NCBI GenBank assembly: GCA_003551945.1
Contig: PUNZ01000093.1
Coordinates: 1 to 7,065 of the forward strand
Source of the DNA: Halovenus sp.
Lineage (GTDB): Archaea > Halobacteriota > Halobacteria > Halobacteriales > Haloarculaceae
DNA length: 7,065 nt
Direction of reading: 5' to 3'
The notes under the pieces: generated by a model
What the model saw: only the letters and a program-made list of their open reading frames with translations
Database searches by the model: none
What the model was told of the DNA's origin: nothing
Position numbers and translations under genes: made by a program
Part shown: positions 1 through 5,375 of the stretch, one piece after another
Numbering within the stretch: position 1 is the stretch's first letter
Layout of the letters: each line of letters starts with the position of its first letter

Positions 1-137
1 CGGACGATAGTCGATGGAAAGCGTACGCCATGGCGTATCAGTTTTCGCCAGGCAGCCGGTGGGGTCAAGCGGCGAATTTCTCACAAATTAAACGGTGATG
101 GCTCAAAGTAACCAATGAAAGCGGGGTGCTGGCTCGG
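1..137. other. Left-edge region without a supported gene
   Basis: After the small membrane protein's stop codon the minus strand has only modest T-rich stretches (CTTT at 117-120, TTTAATTT at 85-92) that might serve for termination. Three plus-strand frames stay open for part of the region; the longest runs from the edge to a TAA at 109-111 and the third to a TGA at 96-98. On the minus strand an ATG at 29-31 is open to the edge. None is long enough to call, so a gene end or start from the neighbouring sequence may or may not be present. Confidence 0.4.
24..37. repeat. 14-bp perfect palindrome TACGCCATGGCGTA
   Basis: The sequence equals its own reverse complement over 14 bases, with arms that do not extend further. 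It lies about 100 bp past the last gene of the block, near the left edge. It could be a binding site for a dimeric regulator of a gene beyond the edge, or a chance event. A second, AT-rich inverted repeat, AATTT-CTCAC-AAATT, lies at 75-89. Confidence 0.4.
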
Positions 138-368
138 TTACTTCTGTTGTTGATTTTTCGTGGCGATATCCAGCGAGATGAAAAAGCCATAGTAGGCAGG
201 AATGCCCGCCGCTAAACACAGATAGAAAGCCCACGTCGGGGCGTCCGGGAAGGCAACTTCGAAAAGCACTGAGACGATGCCAACCCAGAGCGCTGCGAAT
301 ATCAAGTCGTTAAGGATACCAGCACGGTTTTCGGTAACGTATTCTTTGAGTTTCTGTCCTACGCTCAT
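138..368 (-). CDS. Small two-span membrane protein of unknown function
   Basis: I do not recognise the family. The 76 residues begin MSVGQKLKEYVTENRAGI, a charged, probably cytoplasmic segment, followed by two hydrophobic stretches at about 19-39 (NDLIFAALWVGIVSVLFEV) and 47-66 (AFYLCLAAGIPAYYGFF) with a short PDAPTW turn between them, and a polar C-terminus (DIATKNQQQK). It is therefore a likely hairpin membrane protein with both ends on the same side. It follows the usp gene in the same direction after 42 bp and is the last gene of the block, so it may be co-transcribed. The size and topology recall small transporter partners, but there is no sequence evidence for that role. No Shine-Dalgarno sequence is seen; TTCTTTAC at about 393-400 (minus strand) could be a weak promoter of its own. 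Confidence 0.75.
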   Translation of the reverse strand: MSVGQKLKEYVTENRAGILNDLIFAALWVGIVSVLFEVAFPDAPTWAFYLCLAAGIPAYYGFFISLDIATKNQQQK

Positions 369-410
369 GTTACTGAATAAATGACTGCGGGGGTAAAGAA
401 CCCTGTTCCG

Positions 411-875
411 TTAGTCGTCTTCCTGTCGGAAGTCAACAACCAGCACCGGAATGTGTGTCGAACGAAGGGTTCGCTCTGTGACGCTTCCAAGTAACACTCT
501 TCGTACACCGGAGCGACCTGAGCTCCCCATCACGATGAGGTCCACATCGTTCTTTTTTGCATACTGGTCAATACACTTGTGCGGGCGTCCAGCGGCCACA
601 TCTTCGATGACCTCGATGCTGTATTCTGCAGCAGCTTCACTCACGGCACCAGTAGCTTTCGCGGCACGTTCTTGGAGTTCCTCCATTTCTCCGAATTTCC
701 CGGCTTTAATTCGCTCGACCTGTTCAGTCCCAAGTCCGATATCGACAGCGTCGGTATCGATGACATACAGGGCGTGTACCGCTGCATCGTATTTTCTCGC
801 AAGGTCAATTGCGTGCTCGACAGCTTTTTGTGCGACTTTACTTCCATCCGTCGGAACGAGTATTGTATCGTACAT
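411..875 (-). CDS. Universal stress protein, UspA family, ATP-binding type
   Basis: Soluble protein of 154 residues, a single Usp domain with the alpha/beta nucleotide-binding fold, expected to act as a dimer. It opens with the typical MYDTILVPTDGS (Asp10) and has the complete ATP motif G-x2-G-x9-G-S at Gly117, Gly120, Gly130 and Ser131 (within MGSSGRSGVRRVLLGS), so it should bind ATP rather than belong to the non-binding UspA group. It ends in IPVLVVDFRQEDD, the normal last strand plus an acidic tail. Its ATG lies only 5 bp after the symporter's stop codon, without a strong Shine-Dalgarno site, so it is probably translated from the same mRNA. Usp domains occur next to or fused with transporters in many archaea and bacteria, which suggests it senses ATP or AMP state for this transporter. 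That role is inference. Confidence 0.95.
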   Translation of the reverse strand: MYDTILVPTDGSKVAQKAVEHAIDLARKYDAAVHALYVIDTDAVDIGLGTEQVERIKAGKFGEMEELQERAAKATGAVSEAAAEYSIEVIEDVAAGRPHKCIDQYAKKNDVDLIVMGSSGRSGVRRVLLGSVTERTLRSTHIPVLVVDFRQEDD

Positions 876-880
876 GTATC

Positions 881-2605
881 TTAGTCATCCGCAGGCTGGC
901 CACCGTCGGTGGCAGCAGCGTCCTCAGCGGTTTGTTGTCTGGTCATCGGTTCTGGGCTGTGACATTGGCGGACCAGCCGCTTGATATCTTCGGGTGGCTC
1001 CTCGGTTACCCGCGAGACGACAATGATAACGAAGAACACCACTGGCACGCCGATGAGTGCCGAAGATGTCCCCGGAAGTATCGCCGCAAGCTCTGGGGAG
1101 AGCGCATTCTCCCCGCCGAAATCGACGTACATCGGACCGACATCGTTGATAATAGCGGTAAAGGAAATCGCAATACCAGTCAGCATTCCCGCGATTGCAC
1201 CTTCCGAGGTGGCGTTTTCCCACCAGAGCCCGAGGAAAAACACTGGGAAGAACACACAGGCAGCGATTGCGAATGACATTGCGACGAGTTCACCAATGAG
1301 TGCTGGTGGGTTGAGTGCAATCAGCATCACCAGCAATCCAATCCCGACAATCGTTGCTCGCCCAACGAGAATTTGTTGTCGCTGGGTCGCATCTGGATTA
1401 TAGAGGTTGGTGTAAATATCGTGAGCAGCAGCCGATGAGGCGGAGATAAACAATCCTGCGGTTGTTGCCAACGCAGCAGCAACTGCACCTGCTGCGACAA
1501 GTCCAACGAGCCATTCTGGAAGGTCGGCTAATTGGGTTGCCAAGACAACTAACGCGTCTGCATCAGCCCCCGGCATATCCATGAACGATGTCTCAACACC
1601 CTCAGTGACCGCAGTGTCTCCCGTGACTGGGTCTTCGTACAGAAGGCCACCGAAGACAGCGTAAGCAGCGGTTCCCCAGTAGAGGATACAGATGAACAGC
1701 AGTCCCCAAACCGTCGACCAGCGGGCCGTCCGCTCGTTATCGACGGTGTAGAACCGGACAAGCACGTGCGGAAGTCCACAAGTACCCAAGATCAGACTCA
1801 CTGCAAGTGCAACCCAGCCGTAAAGACTGGCTTGTGCGAACGGTTCAACGAACTGTCGCTCGGCTTCAGTCGCGATTTCTGACAGCGCGGCCGTTTCGGC
1901 ACCGAACTCAAGGTATGGGAAGACGGTCGAATAGCCCTGTGTCCAGCCCACAGCGTAGAGACCAGCGGTAAATGCGATGATAAGGATGATATATTGGATT
2001 GCCATGTTCTTGGTCGTTCCAAGCATGCCTGAGAGGGCGACATATCCAATGGTCACCAACATGAAGATAACGACACCAACCTCGTACTGGACACCAAGGA
2101 TGTACTCCGCCATGAGCCCCATCCCACTGCCCTGTCCGATTGCGTATGCGAACGCAATAACGAGCGTCGTAAACGCTGCAATTGCACGTGCCTTCTGAGA
2201 GTAAAACCGGTCACCAACGAAGTCAGGTGCCGTATATTTGCCGAATCTCCGGAACTGGGCAGCCATGAATATGAGCAGGATGAAATACCCGGTCGTCCAG
2301 CCAACCACGTACGCAAGTCCGAAGTATCCGAGCGTTCCGATGAGCGCTGCAACACCAAGATACGATGCAGCACTCATCCAGTTTGCGCCGATAGCCATCC
2401 CGTTTTCCACGGGACCGATAGTTCGACCAGCGACCCACAATTCATCAACAGCGGCCACACGGAAGAACCACCCGACGCCAAGGAAGATAGCGATCATCAG
2501 CACAACGGTCATCGCTGGAATGATCTTGAATCCTTCTTCCAGAGCGTTCGTGTAGTCGGTTTCGAGAAGCACGGAGGCGTGCATTAACAGCTCAGCAGAA
2601 ATCAT
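881..2605 (-). CDS. Sodium:solute symporter large subunit (SSS family, ActP-like), probable acetate/monocarboxylate uptake
   Basis: Polytopic membrane protein of 574 residues that should use the sodium gradient to import a small organic acid. About 13 hydrophobic segments can be traced between residues 28 and 532. SSS landmarks are the VAGRTIGPVENGMAIGANWM region (58-77), GLPHVLVRFYTV (277-288), and SASSAAAHDIYTNL (388-401), whose small hydroxyl residues lie where the Na2 sodium site of this family is found. The pairing with a DUF4212 gene points to the SSS branch with a separate small subunit (VC_2705-like), related to ActP and other monocarboxylate carriers. The C-terminus (531-574) is hydrophilic and acidic at the end, probably cytoplasmic. 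The start at 2605 has a good Shine-Dalgarno site and overlaps the previous stop. Acetate as substrate is inferred from the adjacent acs; pyruvate, lactate or propionate cannot be excluded. Confidence 0.95.
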   Translation of the reverse strand: MISAELLMHASVLLETDYTNALEEGFKIIPAMTVVLMIAIFLGVGWFFRVAAVDELWVAGRTIGPVENGMAIGANWMSAASYLGVAALIGTLGYFGLAYVVGWTTGYFILLIFMAAQFRRFGKYTAPDFVGDRFYSQKARAIAAFTTLVIAFAYAIGQGSGMGLMAEYILGVQYEVGVVIFMLVTIGYVALSGMLGTTKNMAIQYIILIIAFTAGLYAVGWTQGYSTVFPYLEFGAETAALSEIATEAERQFVEPFAQASLYGWVALAVSLILGTCGLPHVLVRFYTVDNERTARWSTVWGLLFICILYWGTAAYAVFGGLLYEDPVTGDTAVTEGVETSFMDMPGADADALVVLATQLADLPEWLVGLVAAGAVAAALATTAGLFISASSAAAHDIYTNLYNPDATQRQQILVGRATIVGIGLLVMLIALNPPALIGELVAMSFAIAACVFFPVFFLGLWWENATSEGAIAGMLTGIAISFTAIINDVGPMYVDFGGENALSPELAAILPGTSSALIGVPVVFFVIIVVSRVTEEPPEDIKRLVRQCHSPEPMTRQQTAEDAAATDGGQPADD

Positions 2606-3096
2606 GGTTTCTCACCTTGCTGTGATGGGCGTGCTTCATCGAGTTCGTTATCCGCTTCTTCCAAGACAACCTCTCCTCCATCAGCCGAAACGGCTGTTTC
2701 TGACGTCTCGTCGGCTTCTTCACCGTGGGTGATTCCGTATTTGCTGTCGAGACGGTCGCGGTACCACGCATAGACTGCTGCAAGCATCAGTGCAATGAGT
2801 GGGGAAATGAGGGCCGTGAGGAAGAAATTCAAAGGATAGCCACCAAGAACGGTGGTTTCGGTCATGAACCCTTCGGCGAAATAACTCGCAAAGACCGGGC
2901 CAAAGACTCCGATTATCCACGCTGCGAACAACAGTAAAATCATTCGCACGTTGTCTTTCATAAACGGCGTACTCGGCTTGAAGATGTTCACCTCGTGTTC
3001 GAGATAGTTTGTGTTCTCATGGGCGGCCTGGGCGTCGGTCCCGCCGTCCGTGAAAACGGGCTGTTCGTCGGTCGTACTGTCGTCTGATTGAGTCAT
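2602..3096 (-). CDS. Sodium:solute symporter small subunit, DUF4212 family
   Basis: Membrane protein of 164 residues, the small partner of a two-gene sodium:solute symporter. Two hydrophobic segments are visible at about 52-74 (MILLLFAAWIIGVFGPVF) and 88-112 (PLNFFLTALISPLIALML), followed by AWYRDRLDSKYGI, the end expected for DUF4212. The family core is about 80 residues; here it is flanked by a hydrophilic N-terminus of about 45 residues and an acidic C-terminal tail of about 47 (118-164), both probably cytoplasmic. Its TGA stop overlaps the ATG of the large subunit (ATGA), so the two are probably translated together. The small subunit's exact role is not known; stabilising or tuning the large subunit is a reasonable guess. 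The ATG at 3096 gives a typical acidic haloarchaeal start (MTQSDDSTTDE). Confidence 0.93.
   Translation of the reverse strand: MTQSDDSTTDEQPVFTDGGTDAQAAHENTNYLEHEVNIFKPSTPFMKDNVRMILLLFAAWIIGVFGPVFASYFAEGFMTETTVLGGYPLNFFLTALISPLIALMLAAVYAWYRDRLDSKYGITHGEEADETSETAVSADGGEVVLEEADNELDEARPSQQGEKP
2612..2617 (-). promoter_or_regulatory. Shine-Dalgarno site for the symporter large subunit
   Basis: AGGTGA on the minus strand matches the archaeal consensus GGAGGTGAT and lies 6 nt before the ATG at 2605, inside the end of the DUF4212 gene. It fixes the start of the large subunit and fits coupled translation through the 4-bp ATGA overlap. The other starts in this window lack such a clear site. Confidence 0.7.
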
Positions 3097-3114
3097 GTTA
3101 GTATCGTATTTGTG

Positions 3115-3148
3115 ATATATTGGGATGTACCGTTCCCTGGCTATATTG
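3115..3148 (-). promoter_or_regulatory. Possible secondary promoter before the symporter genes
   Basis: The 54-bp gap after acs contains two TATA-like stretches on the minus strand: CAATATAG (3141-3148), which would give a leader of about 20 nt, and AATATAT (3115-3121), centred 22 bp before the ATG and so slightly too close for a leaderless start at that codon. No Shine-Dalgarno sequence precedes the DUF4212 gene. The symporter genes could have their own promoter in addition to read-through from acs. Confidence 0.3.
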
Positions 3149-3150
3149 TA

Positions 3151-5130
3151 TCAGTCACCTTGGACTTTTGATTCGATGTCATGGACAACATCGGGGTTTC
3201 GGAGCGTACTCGTATTGCCGAGTTCGTCCCCGTTTGCGATGTCTTCCAACAGGCGTCTCATGATTTTCCCTGAGCGCGTTTTTGGCAACTCAGGCGTGAA
3301 AATGACGGCTTCGGGTCGTGCAAACGGACCGATATCTTCCTCAACTGCGGCCACAATTTCAGCCCGAAACTCTTCGGTTTCGTCTTGGCCGTCTTCGGTG
3401 ATGACGTAGCCGTAGATAGCTTCGCCTTTCATCTCGTGGTTTCCACCAACAACGGCCGCTTCGGCAACGCCTTCAACACCGACAATAGCGGATTCAACTT
3501 CCATCGTCCCGATTCGGTGTCCGGAAACGTTGATAACATCATCCACACGGCCTAAGACCGTAATGTAGCCGTCGTCATCCACTTTTGCACCGTCTTCTGG
3601 GAAGTAGACCCACTGGTCACGTTCCGGAATCGAGTACTCATCCCAGTATTCGTTCAAGAAGCGCTCATCATTTTTATACAGCGTCCGCAACATCCCGGGC
3701 CACGGCTTGTTGACAACGAGATGTCCTGCCCGTCCTGCTCCGACGGGGTCGCCGCTTGGATCGACAATATCGGCACTAATGCCAGGAAGCGGTGGTCCAG
3801 CTGAGCCAGGTTTCATCTTCTTGATTCCCGGAAGCGTCGTTATCATCATGCCACCAGTTTCGGTTTGCCACCATGTGTCAACGATTGGGCACTCCTCGTT
3901 GCCGATATGCTTGTAATACCATTTCCACGCTCGGGGATTGATTGGTTCACCGACCGTCCCGAGCAAACGAAGGCTTGAAAGGTCGTGTGCCTCTGGATAT
4001 TCCGTTCCCCACTTCATGAACGCACGAATTGCTGTCGGTGCCGTGTATAGCTGATTCACGCCGTACTCCTCGACAATCTCCCAGAAGCGGCCTTTATCCG
4101 GATAGTCTGGCGTCCCTTCGTACATGACAGAGGTCGTCCCAAGCGCCAGTGGTCCGTACACAATGTAGGAATGTCCAGTAATCCAGCCGATATCGGCTGC
4201 ACACCAGTAGGTGTCATCCGGCTTGACGTCGAGTACTGCATGGCTCGTCCATGCGGCATACGAGAGGTAGCCACCAGTGGTGTGTTTGACACCTTTTGGT
4301 TTCCCGGTTGTTCCGGAAGTGTACATCATAAAGAGCATATCTTCGGCATCGCGGACAACTGGGTCAACGACAGCACCGCTGTTTGCCTCGACCTGCTCTG
4401 AAAAAACGTACTCATCGTCCGAGATGGCAGTTGGCGCATCGTCACCAAGACGGTCTGCGACAATGGTCGTCACCTCGCTTTCAACGTTTGAAACGCCATT
4501 TCGTGCTTTGCTCAGGTGGTCAAGCGCGTCGCCGCGCCGGTAATAGCCGTCACAGGTCACAAGCACGTCTGAATTTGCAGCGTTCATTCGTTCCGCAAGT
4601 GCATCAGCCGAGAACCCACCGAACACGACAGAGTGTGGCGCTCCGATGCGGGCACACGCGAGCATCGCAATCGGCAGTTCCGGAATCATCGGGAGATACA
4701 TCGTCACGATGTCGTCTTCCCCAACGCCAAGTTCACGAAGCGCTGCAGCGAATTCGTTTACTTCCCGGTGTAGCTCTTCGTATGTGTACGTGCGCGTCTC
4801 ACCGAGTTCGCCAATCCATTCGATAGCAGCCTCATCGGCGCGCTCATCAAGGTGTCTGTCAACACAGTTTGCGGAGGCATTGAGTTTTCCATCAACAAAC
4901 CACTGATAGAACGGCTCGTTGCTGTCATCGAGCACTTGATTCCATTCTTGTTCCCACTCAAGGAGGTTGGCTGCACGCTCCCACTCGTCCGGCCAGTTCT
5001 CCTCGAACTCCTCATAGACCGACTCGTCTGAGACGTTTGCCTGTTCGACAAACGATGCTGGGGGCGTAAATTCCGCTTGCTCCTCCAGTCGCGATTCGAG
5101 TTGGACATCCGGTTCGTCATCCTCTGTCAT
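3151..5130 (-). CDS. acs: Acetyl-CoA synthetase, AMP-forming
   Basis: Cytosolic ligase making acetyl-CoA from acetate, ATP and CoA with release of AMP and PPi; the entry step for growth on acetate. The 659 residues match the family's usual length of about 650. An acidic N-terminal extension is followed by the ACS N-terminal domain (about 35-95) and the AMP-binding domain with YTSGTTGKPKG (270-280), TVGEP (392-396), DTWWQTETGG (418-427) and GRVDDVINVSGHR (527-539). The C-terminal lid carries PKTRSGKIMRR with the catalytic Lys622, the lysine whose acetylation switches off Acs in bacteria. The acyl pocket Ile317, Thr318, Val393, Trp421 matches, at a constant +5 offset, the acetate-selecting residues known for Methanothermobacter Acs, which argues for acetate over longer acids. 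The ATG at 5130 sits correctly behind the TATA-like box. The gene is first in a minus-strand block with symporter genes 54 bp downstream. No defect is seen. Confidence 0.97.
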   Translation of the reverse strand: MTEDDEPDVQLESRLEEQAEFTPPASFVEQANVSDESVYEEFEENWPDEWERAANLLEWEQEWNQVLDDSNEPFYQWFVDGKLNASANCVDRHLDERADEAAIEWIGELGETRTYTYEELHREVNEFAAALRELGVGEDDIVTMYLPMIPELPIAMLACARIGAPHSVVFGGFSADALAERMNAANSDVLVTCDGYYRRGDALDHLSKARNGVSNVESEVTTIVADRLGDDAPTAISDDEYVFSEQVEANSGAVVDPVVRDAEDMLFMMYTSGTTGKPKGVKHTTGGYLSYAAWTSHAVLDVKPDDTYWCAADIGWITGHSYIVYGPLALGTTSVMYEGTPDYPDKGRFWEIVEEYGVNQLYTAPTAIRAFMKWGTEYPEAHDLSSLRLLGTVGEPINPRAWKWYYKHIGNEECPIVDTWWQTETGGMMITTLPGIKKMKPGSAGPPLPGISADIVDPSGDPVGAGRAGHLVVNKPWPGMLRTLYKNDERFLNEYWDEYSIPERDQWVYFPEDGAKVDDDGYITVLGRVDDVINVSGHRIGTMEVESAIVGVEGVAEAAVVGGNHEMKGEAIYGYVITEDGQDETEEFRAEIVAAVEEDIGPFARPEAVIFTPELPKTRSGKIMRRLLEDIANGDELGNTSTLRNPDVVHDIESKVQGD

Positions 5131-5153
5131 ACGGTCTTCTCTCTTGGGAGTTG

Positions 5154-5163
5154 TATATTAATA
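5154..5163 (-). promoter_or_regulatory. acs promoter, TATA-like box
   Basis: On the minus strand the box reads TATTAATATA, centred about 28 bp before the A of the acs ATG. Transcription in archaea usually begins 24-28 bp past the centre of the TATA box, so the mRNA should begin at or within a few bases of the start codon and be leaderless, as is common in haloarchaea. In agreement, no Shine-Dalgarno sequence is seen in front of the ATG. This is probably the main promoter of the acs-transport block. Confidence 0.6.
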
Positions 5164-5187
5164 CCCCCGTCTAACTATACCAAAGTG

Positions 5188-5198
5188 CGATATTATCG
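5188..5198. promoter_or_regulatory. Short inverted repeat upstream of the acs promoter, candidate operator
   Basis: CGATA-T-TATCG is a perfect 5-bp inverted repeat with a 1-nt spacer, centred about 63 bp before the acs start codon and about 35 bp upstream of the predicted TATA box. That is a usual place for an archaeal activator site. The arms are short and AT-rich, so chance is a real alternative. Confidence 0.25.
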
Positions 5199-5212
5199 GC
5201 ATTATAATTAGG

Positions 5213-5226
5213 AAATAAAAAGAAAA
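5213..5226 (-). terminator. U-rich tract, candidate archaeal terminator of the regulator transcript
   Basis: On the minus strand this reads TTTTCTTTTTATTT, about 150 bp past the regulator's stop and about 85 bp before the acs start. Oligo-T runs on the coding strand are the known intrinsic termination signal in archaea. It would separate the regulator transcript from acs. The tract is also simply part of an AT-rich upstream region, so the call is moderate. Confidence 0.4.
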
Positions 5227-5311
5227 CTGGCCGAAATAATCCGAAAATTGACTGAATTTCCGCCCCAGCTTCGAGATGAGTCGACCTACACATTACCGAA
5301 CCGCTGGTTGA

Positions 5312-5339
5312 AGGGTGTCCTGACTGGACACGAAACCCT
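5312..5339 (-). terminator. Hairpin downstream of the regulator gene
   Basis: An inverted repeat with arms GTGTCC (5315-5320) and GGACAC (5326-5331) and a 5-nt loop can extend by AGG/CCT (5312-5314 with 5337-5339) across a bulge. A second small inverted repeat, AACC-GCT-GGTT, lies beside it at 5299-5309. Both are 35-80 bp past the regulator's stop codon, where its transcript should end. Archaeal termination depends mainly on U-tracts rather than hairpins, so this may be a 3'-end stabilising structure or have no function. Confidence 0.35.
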
Positions 5340-5375
5340 CTGGCCCTCAATACGCTAATTACTTAACACGAGGAT

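Noticed and set aside
1..111. The C-terminal end of a plus-strand gene entering from the left edge
   Set aside because: Two plus frames are open from the edge but are only about 30-36 codons long, show no motif and do not differ clearly in codon use, so no choice can be supported.
391..404. GGGT-AAAGA-ACCC hairpin between usp and the small membrane protein gene
   Set aside because: The stem is only 4 bp with no U-tract after it; too weak to call a terminator or attenuator.
451..984. A plus-strand open frame of 177 codons
   Set aside because: It lies opposite the well-supported usp and symporter genes, has low-complexity Ser/Ala-rich translation and no recognisable motif.
809..1276. A plus-strand open frame of 155 codons
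   Set aside because: It is antisense to the symporter large subunit; its Arg/His/Trp-rich translation is unlike a haloarchaeal protein.
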